DNA of 42,747 bases from Candidatus Thalassarchaeaceae archaeon (GTDB lineage: Archaea; Thermoplasmatota; Poseidoniia; Poseidoniales; Thalassarchaeaceae): NCBI GenBank assembly GCA_023700255.1, contig JAJPRD010000002.1, forward strand, positions 1 to 42,747. The letters are read 5' to 3'. The position numbers and the translations under genes are program-made. Each line of letters begins with the position of its first letter. Position 1 is the first letter of the stretch. The notes beneath the pieces were generated by a model. The model did no database searches. It worked only from the letters and a program-made list of their open reading frames with translations, and was not told the DNA's origin. Shown here one piece after another: positions 31,403-39,736 of the stretch.

Positions 31403-31479
31403 AAATCATATCCGGACGTATTATAGCAATAGCGCCTTCTATACGTTGACGAACGACTCAAACGAGGACCCATGCTCGG

Positions 31480-32901
31480 ATGTATGTGAATGCACAGCCA
31501 TTAATCCAGATATCTAGTTTAGATATTCATAGAGGTAACCGGCTTGTAATATCTGATGTAGACTTAGAATTATCCGAAGGCGAAGTTGTAGCATTAGTCG
31601 GACCTAATGGTTGTGGAAAGACTACTTTAATCGAATCAAGCGCTGGAATGCATGCTATTTCTTCCGGTAAGATTTCTTGGAGGTATGGTGATTCTGAGAT
31701 GAAAATAATCCGTGATTCCGAGGGGCGAAGAAATTCTCTTCCTCCAATGGGATTAACATTACAAAAAAATGGGATGTCAGGGGAAGAAACAGTCGAAGAG
31801 AGAATAAATACTGCGTTAGCTGTTTCTGGTTGTGATGTTAATGAAATTCAGGTATCAAATTTACTTAATTATTGGGGATTAGATCATCGTAATTCTGATC
31901 GAGTGTCTCAACTTTCAGGTGGGCTCGCTAGACGTCTTGCAGTTCTTTCAGGTCTTGCTCCCGCTGTGATGTCTCAGACTCCTCGTACAGTCTTGCTTGA
32001 TGAGCCATCTGAAGGATTAGATGAGTCTGGAATAATATTACTTGTTAATTGGTTAAGAGCCCTTGCATCAAAAGGTCATGGAGTAATGCTAGCAACGCAT
32101 GACCCAAGAATTATACTAGCAGCAGATAGAGTCATTAGATTCGATGAAAAAAATAATTTATCTGAGGAATTACAAGTCCAATCTCTGTCTAATTATGAAT
32201 TGCCAATACCTACCAATGAGGTTAAAATAAGTAAATTTTTAAGTTTGTTTAATTGGGCTTATAAGATGGAAAAAAGAAACCCAGTTGATACAATAGGTCG
32301 TTTCATTCCTTCAGTTTTAGCCCTATTAATGATTCATACATTAATTTCAGAAGATGAAATATCTGTAGCTGGCGCAGATTTTTTGGCAGCAATGATATTA
32401 TTGCCCTCATTTATATCTGTAGTAATACCTCCTGCATTAATTTCGAGGTATGCTGAAGAAAATTGTGGCCGGTGGTGGGCAGCAGTAATAGGGCCTAAAT
32501 TTCGACCTGTTTCATCCATCATAGGTTCTTCAATTATACTTCCGTTACCATTGATTTATGTTTCTTGGTTAGTTCTTAGTGACAATGTTGTATTCGCAGA
32601 AGAAGCAGAAATTTTTACTTGGTTATGGCTTCCTGGTTTGGTTATGTTTAGTGTAGCAATTGCAGCATCTGCTTTACATTTATTAGTTTCTGATTTGAGA
32701 AGGACTGGTGCTTCTGTAGTTTCTCTATTAATGTTGATTTTAGTTTGGCCTTTTATTGAATTAGTTGATGCTTTAGTGATGATTATGAATGATGGTATGA
32801 GCTTCGGTATTTCTTTAGATGAACCATTATCTATGATATTTTTATCTTTCACCGTGAGTATTCTAGTTTGGGCAATATCTGTCTATCTTCCGGATGCCTG
32901 A
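31480..32901 (+). CDS. CcmA-CcmB fusion: heme-export ABC ATPase plus membrane subunit (cytochrome c maturation)
   Basis: Residues 1-220 form an ABC ATPase: Walker A GPNGCGKTT (41-49), signature QLSGGLARR (144-152), Walker B VLLDEPSEGLD (171-181) and switch His in ATHDP (207). Residues about 265-470 hold roughly six hydrophobic segments, starting with a segment around SVLALLMIHTLI, like the membrane subunit CcmB. In bacteria CcmA and CcmB are separate proteins of about 205 and 220 residues that act with CcmC and CcmD to release heme-loaded CcmE. The next genes are ccmC and a ccmD-sized gene, which decides the identity. A membrane-fused ABC2 exporter of other specificity is the alternative if the downstream genes are ignored. 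Confidence 0.8.
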   Translation: MYVNAQPLIQISSLDIHRGNRLVISDVDLELSEGEVVALVGPNGCGKTTLIESSAGMHAISSGKISWRYGDSEMKIIRDSEGRRNSLPPMGLTLQKNGMSGEETVEERINTALAVSGCDVNEIQVSNLLNYWGLDHRNSDRVSQLSGGLARRLAVLSGLAPAVMSQTPRTVLLDEPSEGLDESGIILLVNWLRALASKGHGVMLATHDPRIILAADRVIRFDEKNNLSEELQVQSLSNYELPIPTNEVKISKFLSLFNWAYKMEKRNPVDTIGRFIPSVLALLMIHTLISEDEISVAGADFLAAMILLPSFISVVIPPALISRYAEENCGRWWAAVIGPKFRPVSSIIGSSIILPLPLIYVSWLVLSDNVVFAEEAEIFTWLWLPGLVMFSVAIAASALHLLVSDLRRTGASVVSLLMLILVWPFIELVDALVMIMNDGMSFGISLDEPLSMIFLSFTVSILVWAISVYLPDA

Positions 32902-32939
32902 AAACGAGCATTCATGATAGAGTATGCTTTCGCAGGTTT

Positions 32940-33653
32940 ATGGTCTCAATGAGAAATTCAGGTTGGGCCATGACTTGTGTAGGTGGAGCTGGTGTTTTAC
33001 TGACTGCCGTAATGTCTTATACCTACGCTCCTTTAGTTCAATCTCCTCCTTTTAGATCACCCGAGGCATACCGTATTTTATTCTGGCATGTGCCTTTTGC
33101 TTGGACTTCATTTCTCGCATTTTGTTTATTATTTGTTGGGGCGATTGCTTGGTTTTTGAAAAGGAAAGAGTGGGGCTGGAATTTATTTTCGACAGGATCT
33201 GATTTAGGCTTGCTTTTTGGTCTCGGCGTCGTAATTTCTGGACCAATATGGGGTTCTGCTGAATGGGGTGTACCTTGGGATTGGGGTGATCTTAGACTGA
33301 ATACCTTTGGTTTACTAACTGCTGTAGCACTTTTCATTGTGCTTTCTCGAAGGTCCCAACCCGATGGAATGGATACTAGGGATACACTTTCTACCATCGG
33401 TTTATTTGGTTTTTCACTAGTTCCAATAACTGCAATAGCTACTACTGTTTATCAAAAAAGACATCCCTCAGTTGTTATCACACAATCTGACGAAACGGGA
33501 TTGGATCCAAAAATGTTACAAGTTCTCATTATTGGTATTTGTTCATTTTGGATATTAATGATAGGGCTTTCAATTCTTACGTTTTTATCGTATAAACTTG
33601 AGTATAAATTAAAAAACTTGCTTATGTCTATAGATGATGAGGTGGTTCATTGA
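32940..33653 (+). CDS. ccmC: Cytochrome c maturation heme protein CcmC
   Basis: CcmC is the six-helix heme-handling protein that loads heme onto CcmE. From ATG 32940 the product is 237 residues, close to bacterial CcmC. Visible signatures are RILFWHVPFAW with an axial His (H50), the tryptophan-rich loop EWGVPWDWGDLRLNTFG (108-124) and a second His in QKRHPSVV (H175). An upstream in-frame ATG at 32868 would overlap ccmAB by 34 bases and add a non-conserved Cys-rich leader, so it is disfavoured. GCAGG precedes the chosen start. Confidence 0.92.
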   Translation: MVSMRNSGWAMTCVGGAGVLLTAVMSYTYAPLVQSPPFRSPEAYRILFWHVPFAWTSFLAFCLLFVGAIAWFLKRKEWGWNLFSTGSDLGLLFGLGVVISGPIWGSAEWGVPWDWGDLRLNTFGLLTAVALFIVLSRRSQPDGMDTRDTLSTIGLFGFSLVPITAIATTVYQKRHPSVVITQSDETGLDPKMLQVLIIGICSFWILMIGLSILTFLSYKLEYKLKNLLMSIDDEVVH

Positions 33654-33805
33654 ACGGATTTACTTCATACCTAGTTACTTACTCAATATTGGGTGCTCTA
33701 TTAGCTTATTATATTATTTTTTTAAGGCGGAAATTAGATGATCTTGTTTTTAGAATCGAAGAAGCGGAATTGAAAATTAAGGGTACTAATTCTGAAGATG
33801 AATAA
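33650..33805 (+). CDS. ccmD: CcmD-like 51-residue single-helix membrane protein
   Basis: A TTG at 33650 overlaps the ccmC stop (TTGA) and opens a 51-residue frame. It holds one membrane helix (residues about 7-24, YLVTYSILGALLAYYIIF), a basic boundary RRK, and a charged, probably helical tail (DDLVFRIEEAELKIKG). Size, topology and position directly after ccmC match bacterial CcmD, which is needed for release of heme-CcmE from the CcmABC complex. No Shine-Dalgarno site is needed if translation is coupled by the overlap. It is short and starts with TTG, so automated callers may miss it. Confidence 0.7.
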   Translation: MNGFTSYLVTYSILGALLAYYIIFLRRKLDDLVFRIEEAELKIKGTNSEDE

Positions 33806-33860
33806 TCTAAACTCTCACGAATGATTCTAATGCAGGGTGCTTCCGCGAAGGATGAGGGTT

Positions 33861-34919
33861 ATGTCTAACGAAGCATTTTGTATTGTCTGTGGCGATACTA
33901 CAATACTTTCATCTAACCGTCTTTGCGAAGCTTGTTTTCGTAAACGCGTAATATTATCTAAAATACCAAAAATAATTCAACAATTTCGTTGTCCTAAATG
34001 TGAATCTTACGAAATACGTGGCCGTTGGTCCACTATGGATCATGAACCATTAGCAGACTTAAGAATTAAAGATCATCTTGAAGTTGACGAGAGAGCAGAA
34101 GATGTCAATGTTGAATTTGACCTTCAAGTAATTGATGATAGGACAAATAGAGTTAATTTGGATGTTTCGGGGACTATTGATAATTTCTTTTTCGCAAATA
34201 ATTTTGAGATTTTAATCCAAACTAGTAATGCAATTTGTACACCTTGTACGAGAAAAGATGGAGCCTATTTTGAAGCAATTGTTCAACTTCGTTCAGCAGG
34301 ACGTAAATTGTCCGAAAATGAACTCAGAGAATTGAGGGGTACTCTTGATGAAATGCTTGGAGGTATGGAAGCTGATCCTATGTTCTTCGTAACTCAGGAA
34401 GGAATTGTTACTGGTGGATGGGATCTTCAACTTGGTTCTAAATCAATGGCTAGATCTTGGGGCCGAATTCTAACTAAAACATTTGGTGGGACTATTAAAG
34501 AAACATCTACAGTTGTTGGTATGAGGGATGGAATCGAAATTACAAGACTTACTGTAAGTTACCGTAAACCCGCGTATGCAGTAGGGGATGTCGTTAAGTT
34601 GAGTAATAATTTATGGCTCATAGATTCATGGCAGAAATCTGGACCTATAATTCGTCGTCTGAAATTTTTCCAGCGTTCTGGTGCTTCTTGGAGAGATATG
34701 GAAAAAGCTAGAATAATTTGTCCTCTATCCGAACAATATGTTGTGGATATTATGAATCGAGATAGTTCTGCGGCTGAAGTGATGACTCCTCATGATTATA
34801 CAATGGCTACAGTTGCTTTACCTTATGATGATGATATTAAATCAACAAAATTACGCATAGCTTTCATAGATGATCAATGGATTGCATTACCTGGATTCAC
34901 ACAGGAGGTAGATGTATGA
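33861..34919 (+). CDS. NMD3-like ribosome biogenesis protein
   Basis: NMD3 in eukaryotes is the export adaptor and late assembly factor of the large ribosomal subunit; archaea have a shorter homologue acting in the cytosol. The 352-residue product begins with two zinc-binding knuckles (CIVCGD and CEACFRKR) followed by RCPKCESYEIRGRW, as in the NMD3 N-terminal domain. A beta-rich middle with CTPCTRKDGAYFEAIVQLR and a C-terminal OB/SH3-like region (AYAVGDVVKLSNNLWLI) follow. ATG 33861 is chosen near the first zinc knuckle; ATG 33852 and GTG 33837 are in frame. Its stop overlaps the isomerase start (ATGA). Confidence 0.88.
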   Translation: MSNEAFCIVCGDTTILSSNRLCEACFRKRVILSKIPKIIQQFRCPKCESYEIRGRWSTMDHEPLADLRIKDHLEVDERAEDVNVEFDLQVIDDRTNRVNLDVSGTIDNFFFANNFEILIQTSNAICTPCTRKDGAYFEAIVQLRSAGRKLSENELRELRGTLDEMLGGMEADPMFFVTQEGIVTGGWDLQLGSKSMARSWGRILTKTFGGTIKETSTVVGMRDGIEITRLTVSYRKPAYAVGDVVKLSNNLWLIDSWQKSGPIIRRLKFFQRSGASWRDMEKARIICPLSEQYVVDIMNRDSSAAEVMTPHDYTMATVALPYDDDIKSTKLRIAFIDDQWIALPGFTQEVDV

Positions 34920-35956
34920 GCTCAGAAGATATGCAGGGTCTTCTTGAGAAATACGACTCACGTGATATGGCAGGTTATACTCGTCGTTTTATTGATGATT
35001 TTGAGAATGCAGTAAGTTCAGACTTAGAAATTCCAAAAGATGTTGATTGGACTGGAGTCGTTTGTTTAGGAATGGGCGGCTCAGGCGCTGGAGGTATGTA
35101 TCTTTCTACCTTAGCAGATCATTCAGGTGGAATCCCATTTGTGGTGTGGAGAGACTATGGTTTACCTTCTTGGTGGGGTCCTGATTGGCTAATAATAGCA
35201 ACATCATATTCAGGTAATACTGAAGAAACTCTGGATGGTGTCAATGAGGCTTTAGAATCTGGAGGTACCGTTATTGGTATATCATCAGGTGGTGAATTAG
35301 AAAAAATTCTTTCAGATAACGATGAATGTCTCCATTTAATTGTGCCCGGTGGCCAAATGCCTCGTTCGGCTTTTGGTCATTTATTTGGAACCCAATTGGC
35401 AATATGCTGGGCCCTAGGTATTCTTGAAAAACCGAGTGCTGAAGACATCTCCTCAATGATAATTCGTTTACGTTCTGTATCAGTAGATTCTGATGTATGT
35501 GGTGGAAATGGATTAGTTGTTAATGTTGCTCAATCTATGTTAGGTAAGCAGGTTGGTATAATTACACCAACAATTCTTAGTTCCGCTGGCCATCGTTTTG
35601 CCAATCAATTGAATGAAAACTCAGATACATTTGCACGTCCTACTGAATTACCCGAAATGAATCATAATGAGATAGTCGCTTGGGCATCAGCAGAAAGTGA
35701 TCAACATTCTTTAATCTATTTTTCATGTGATGAGTTACATCCGCGAGTTCGTTCTAGAATGAATTGGATGTTAGAAGAAATTGAGAATGATAACTCTTGG
35801 ATAATTGACTGTGAAGGTGAAAGTTTAGTTGAAAGGCTTCTTTATGCATCTCATATTTCTGATTGGATAAGCATAGCTCTTGCACTATTACAAGGTGTAG
35901 ATCCTTCAGAGATGGAATCTATTGATTCGCTCAAAAGTTATCTTTCTAAAATTTAA
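34916..35956 (+). CDS. Bifunctional phosphoglucose/phosphomannose isomerase (SIS domain)
   Basis: This enzyme interconverts glucose-6-phosphate or mannose-6-phosphate with fructose-6-phosphate. The 346-residue product has two SIS domains. Phosphate-binding GMGGSGAGG (52-60) and ATSYSGNTEE (95-104) are in the first, RSAFGHLFGTQLA follows, and catalytic Glu/His are in PTELPEMNHNE and SHISDWIS near the C-terminus, as in archaeal and mycobacterial PGI/PMI. ATG 34916 has GGAGGT six bases upstream and overlaps the nmd3 stop by 4 bases; an in-frame start at 34877 is rejected. Its TAA overlaps the stop of the convergent M23 gene. Confidence 0.9.
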   Translation: MSSEDMQGLLEKYDSRDMAGYTRRFIDDFENAVSSDLEIPKDVDWTGVVCLGMGGSGAGGMYLSTLADHSGGIPFVVWRDYGLPSWWGPDWLIIATSYSGNTEETLDGVNEALESGGTVIGISSGGELEKILSDNDECLHLIVPGGQMPRSAFGHLFGTQLAICWALGILEKPSAEDISSMIIRLRSVSVDSDVCGGNGLVVNVAQSMLGKQVGIITPTILSSAGHRFANQLNENSDTFARPTELPEMNHNEIVAWASAESDQHSLIYFSCDELHPRVRSRMNWMLEEIENDNSWIIDCEGESLVERLLYASHISDWISIALALLQGVDPSEMESIDSLKSYLSKI

Positions 35957-36534
35957 TAAATAGGTCCCAGAACTAACCTTGGATCCGGGTAGTTAACTAA
36001 TGCTTTGTCTCTATCTTTTGGATCAACTACTCCTGGCATATCGTGAGTTTTAGGCTCAATTATTGATAATTGGAAGTGTAGATGGGGTTCCCATCCTCCA
36101 TTCTCTTCTTTATCTCCCATCCAACAAATTATTTCACCCCTTGAGATTTTCTGACCTATTTTTTTATTACTAATTGATTCTGAGTTTAAGTGACCATATA
36201 ATGCCCAAATAGGGGTATCTCCTACGATATGTTTTGTAATTATCACATGACCATAGTCACCATCAGCTGGGTTGTAACCAAAGTGTGTGATTTCACCATT
36301 ATCAAATGCCATACAAGGCGTACCAACTGGTGCCCCAATATCTATTCCAATATGTAAAAATCTACTATTTTCGAAGAGTTCAGTATTGTACATTCCAGGC
36401 CTTATTTCATCGTATCTACCTATATCGAATTCATATTTTGATGGGCTATCGTTTCCAGTAGTAAAATCTCTAACCTCATATTCTTCTGGAAGGTGGACTA
36501 CCGGGTGGTATCTCCCTGTCTGCCATCTAATCAT
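35953..36534 (-). CDS. M23-family metallopeptidase domain protein without signal peptide
   Basis: The 193-residue protein shows the LytM/M23 zinc site: HIGIDIGAPVGTP (His61, Asp65), YGHVIITKH, ALYGHLN (His115) and EPHLHFQL (His151, His153). M23 enzymes normally cut peptidoglycan cross-bridges or glycine-rich peptides outside the cell. No signal peptide or membrane helix is seen at the N-terminus (MIRWQTGRYHPV), so a cytosolic location is predicted. That is odd for the family and for an archaeon without peptidoglycan. It follows rmuC by 26 bases. The substrate is unknown. Confidence 0.85.
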   Translation of the reverse strand: MIRWQTGRYHPVVHLPEEYEVRDFTTGNDSPSKYEFDIGRYDEIRPGMYNTELFENSRFLHIGIDIGAPVGTPCMAFDNGEITHFGYNPADGDYGHVIITKHIVGDTPIWALYGHLNSESISNKKIGQKISRGEIICWMGDKEENGGWEPHLHFQLSIIEPKTHDMPGVVDPKDRDKALVNYPDPRLVLGPIY

Positions 36535-36560
36535 AATTTAGCGGAGAGGTATTCTTTGTA

Positions 36561-37796
36561 TCATTCTTCTTCTGTTTTGATATTTTCAATAAGTCTTGAG
36601 GAGATATCTACTGGAGTTGCTTTTTCTAGCTTTTTAGTGGTGCTTTCCGCTACTTTTAATTGTTCTAAACGACGTCCTGAAGGCATTATTCTGCTATTAA
36701 ATGAACCTATTGATTCGTTATATGCACCTATTGCCGTAGTTAAACCTCTACCTACTTTATTCAGATGCCCTCCAAAAACAGAAACACGTTCATAGAACTC
36801 AAGAGCAACTGAATGAATTTCTTTAGCGTTTTCTGCAATTGATTGTTGTTGCCAATATATTCCAACAGTTCTTAGAAGAGCAATCAAAGTAACTGGTGTT
36901 GCAATTATCACTTGCTTACTGAAAGCATATTCTTGTAGTGTAGGTTCTATTTCATATGCTGATGAAAGTATCGGCTCAGCAGGTATGAACATTACAGTGA
37001 AATCCGATCCTTCCATATGGCTTGGGTAATCTCTTAAATTCAAATCATCAATATGCCTTTTCACATGTTTCGCATGTTCTGACATTTTTTCCATTCGTGC
37101 ATGAGGGTCTTCAATTTCCAGAGCATCCCAATATGCAGCGAGTGGTACCTTAGCATCTACTGGGATATCTCCTCCCCCTGGTATCCTAGCGATCATATCT
37201 ACTCTTGCTCCTCCTTTTCCAGATAGTAATGTATGCTCTACATCAAAATCACAATGTTCAACCATTCCAGCTGCTTTAGCTATGTTTTTTAGAGATACTT
37301 GCCCCCATTGTCCTCTTGTTTTTATCGATCCACGCAAAGCGGTTGACAACTGAACATTTGTGTCTCTTAGATCAGTTGCTTGTTTCGACAGCCCCTCGAT
37401 TTGGCGTTTTAGACCCATATATGCTCCCTCCCTATCCTTCTCGATTTTATTTGTTTCAATACGTAATTTTTCTAATTGGTCTTTGATAGGTCCTACTAAA
37501 TCATTAACCTCTTTTTTCTTTGCTTCTAAGTTATTTTCTGCTTCTTTTTTTTGAGCATCAAAGCGTTCTCCTGCAAGTTGAAGTAACGTCTCTGATGATT
37601 CGCGATTAACATCTACTGCTATATTTTTCATTTCTGATTTAAGTAAATTCTTAGATTCTTGAAATGACTCTTCTCTAACTTCTATCGTGGCTTCTAAACG
37701 ATTAATTTTTGCTACAGATTTTTGATTAGCCAACAGCCATCCTATCGCCAAACCCGAAAATAATCCAATAATTAAGTAAATCAAATCTAACTGCAT
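36561..37796 (-). CDS. rmuC: RmuC-family DNA recombination/limiting protein
   Basis: RmuC is a predicted nuclease-fold protein that limits inversion at short inverted repeats in E. coli. The 411-residue product has one N-terminal membrane helix (about 4-23, DLIYLIIGLFSGLAIGWLL) and a long coiled coil (about 30-150). The conserved core follows: RGQWGQVSLKNIAKAAGM, GGARVDMIARIPGG, IPVDAKVPLAAY, FTVMFIPAEPILS and ATPVTLIALLRTV. These motifs identify the family clearly. It forms a two-gene run with the M23 protein and is divergent from asd. Confidence 0.93.
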   Translation of the reverse strand: MQLDLIYLIIGLFSGLAIGWLLANQKSVAKINRLEATIEVREESFQESKNLLKSEMKNIAVDVNRESSETLLQLAGERFDAQKKEAENNLEAKKKEVNDLVGPIKDQLEKLRIETNKIEKDREGAYMGLKRQIEGLSKQATDLRDTNVQLSTALRGSIKTRGQWGQVSLKNIAKAAGMVEHCDFDVEHTLLSGKGGARVDMIARIPGGGDIPVDAKVPLAAYWDALEIEDPHARMEKMSEHAKHVKRHIDDLNLRDYPSHMEGSDFTVMFIPAEPILSSAYEIEPTLQEYAFSKQVIIATPVTLIALLRTVGIYWQQQSIAENAKEIHSVALEFYERVSVFGGHLNKVGRGLTTAIGAYNESIGSFNSRIMPSGRRLEQLKVAESTTKKLEKATPVDISSRLIENIKTEEE

Positions 37797-37899
37797 TATA
37801 TTGTGTAGGAACTCGAGAGTACTTAAACTTAGTAAAATAGAAATCTTTTTGTAATCATTAAACCGTTGTTTTTACGTACTATGTATTCTTGCCAGATGT

Positions 37900-39039
37900 A
37901 TGGCTGTATTGGGTAAGGTTCGTTGTGCAATCCTTGGTTCTCGAGGATTAGTTGCCCAAAGATACCTCCAGAGGTTGGTGAATCATAATTGGTTTACACC
38001 TGTATCAGTTATTGGTTCAGAATCAACGGTTGGAATGAAAATAAGTGATCTCCCTTGGCATTTAGATGAAAAAAGACCGGAACTACCTGAAATAGTAGTC
38101 AGAGGGCTCGAAGATATCGATACATTAGTTGATGGATTAAGCGAAGATGGCGTGCAAATTATTTTTTCAGCTCTCCCTGATAACGTAGCATCTCCATTAG
38201 AAGAAAATTTAGTTGAGAAAGGATTTGTGGTAATTAGTCATGCTTTGATTCATAGAATGAAACCAAATATACCACTAGTGATTCCAGATGTTAATCCTAA
38301 TCATTTAAAGATGATTCAATCACAAGAACTTAATAACGGTTTTTTAGTTTCTTGTAGTAACTGTATGGTTGTACCTATTGCTCTAACTATTTCTCCTCTG
38401 TTATCTAATTTCGAAATAAATACTGTACGCGTGACCACTGAGCAATCTCTTTCAGGTGGGGGGCGTAATCTTCTCTCTAGAGGACGGAAAGGACTTCCGA
38501 TTGAATCATCAATTCCAGGTGAAGCCGAGAGTATTGTAAGAGAAATTAAAAAAATATTTGGAACCCTATATGATGATGAAATTAAACCCTTAGATATTGA
38601 TATCAAAGCATGGTGTTCTCGTGTTAAATCGGAACATGGTCATTTGGCCTCAATAGAAATAGATTTCATTAATCAAATCAGTGCTCATGAAATTATTCAA
38701 GCATGGCAAAATTATTCATCTAATGTGAGTAATCTAGAGCTTCCTTCATCTAGTGAATTAATGCAATTCGTAGATGGCAAATTAGATGCTGAAAACCATA
38801 GATGGGCTGGTTCGGAATTAAGACAACCAGGTACTAACCTTTGTTCTGCAATGTCATTATCGGTGGGTGAAATAGAGGTCATAGGAAATAAATTAAGATT
38901 TAAAGTAGTATCTGATAATACTATACGCGGGGCAGCAGGTTATGGGGTGCTTCTTGCAGAATTTCTGCTTGCAGATGGTATGCTGCACGATAAGAACACA
39001 GTATTAGATAGTGATATTTCAAGTTTTAATCAGAAGTAA
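37900..39039 (+). CDS. asd: Aspartate-semialdehyde dehydrogenase
   Basis: The enzyme reduces aspartyl phosphate to aspartate semialdehyde for lysine, threonine and methionine synthesis. The 379-residue product has an N-terminal NADP-binding motif AILGSRGLVAQRYLQ (10-24), FSALPDNVA, the catalytic cysteine in VSCSNCMVVPI (C155), TEQSLSGGGR and RVKSEHGHLASIEI with the active-site histidine. The sequence fits the archaeal/fungal branch (about 350-360) with small additions. ATG 37900 is the start. It is divergent from rmuC, and the METTL5-like gene follows by 29 bases. Confidence 0.9.
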   Translation: MAVLGKVRCAILGSRGLVAQRYLQRLVNHNWFTPVSVIGSESTVGMKISDLPWHLDEKRPELPEIVVRGLEDIDTLVDGLSEDGVQIIFSALPDNVASPLEENLVEKGFVVISHALIHRMKPNIPLVIPDVNPNHLKMIQSQELNNGFLVSCSNCMVVPIALTISPLLSNFEINTVRVTTEQSLSGGGRNLLSRGRKGLPIESSIPGEAESIVREIKKIFGTLYDDEIKPLDIDIKAWCSRVKSEHGHLASIEIDFINQISAHEIIQAWQNYSSNVSNLELPSSSELMQFVDGKLDAENHRWAGSELRQPGTNLCSAMSLSVGEIEVIGNKLRFKVVSDNTIRGAAGYGVLLAEFLLADGMLHDKNTVLDSDISSFNQK

Positions 39040-39068
39040 TTGAAACGTATGGGCTACTCGCAACGCTT

Positions 39069-39680
39069 ATGAGAATCCGCCATCTTTCCATGGCCCTTTC
39101 AAATCTAGAGCCTCATCACTGTAATATTGTTGCCCTCGAACAATATTCTACTGATGGTAATCTTGCAGCACGATTTATGTCAGATATAGTATCCTTTGGA
39201 GACATTAAAGAGGACACTATTGTAGGAGATTTAGGTGCTGGTAACGGGATACTTGGTATCGCAGCATTGAAATTAGGCGCGAAAAAAGTATTTTTCGTTG
39301 AAACTGATACTGAAGCATGTGAAATTCTTGATAATAATTTATTATCGAATGATCTCCAAGATTCTGGTGAAATAATAAATGAACACGTAGGTGGTATTTT
39401 TTCTCTACCTCAAGTTGATTTGATAATCTGTAATCCTCCATGGGGAAAGCAAAAAGAGAAAGCCGATAGACCATTTTTGAATTTGATACTGAACAATGGT
39501 TCTCCTGCACATTTGCTTCATAGCTCAACTGCAGCTCATATACGTCCATTTTTTGAATCAGAAGGCTGGAATGTAGAAAAATATGGGGAAGCCGATTTTG
39601 CTCTACCTGCAACATACTCTCATCACAAAAGGCAGAGGGATAAGACAAAAGTCGGCTTCTGGAGATTATCTCCTAGCTAA
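39069..39680 (+). CDS. METTL5-like rRNA adenine-N6 methyltransferase
   Basis: The 203-residue protein is a class I SAM methyltransferase with SAM loop GDLGAGNGILGI (53-64), acidic VETD (77-80) and the N6-adenine catalytic motif NPPWG (122-126). The N-terminal LEQYSTDGNLAARFM (23-37) is the hallmark of the METTL5/archaeal group, which in eukaryotes makes a single m6A in 18S rRNA. An equivalent small-subunit rRNA target is likely but inferred. It is followed by csl4, an RNA-processing gene, in the same direction. Confidence 0.87.
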   Translation: MRIRHLSMALSNLEPHHCNIVALEQYSTDGNLAARFMSDIVSFGDIKEDTIVGDLGAGNGILGIAALKLGAKKVFFVETDTEACEILDNNLLSNDLQDSGEIINEHVGGIFSLPQVDLIICNPPWGKQKEKADRPFLNLILNNGSPAHLLHSSTAAHIRPFFESEGWNVEKYGEADFALPATYSHHKRQRDKTKVGFWRLSPS

Positions 39681-39736
39681 TGCATTGATTGTTAACATCC
39701 GTTTTCTTCATACGTGGTTGGCTAGTCGCCAGACCA

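Noticed and set aside
32868-32939. Extended ccmC start with a Cys-rich N-terminus
   Set aside because: It overlaps ccmAB and lies before the normal CcmC N-terminus; ATG 32940 fits family length.
39217-39648. 143-residue minus-strand open frame
   Set aside because: It is antisense to the METTL5-like gene, whose catalytic motifs are intact; no independent support.
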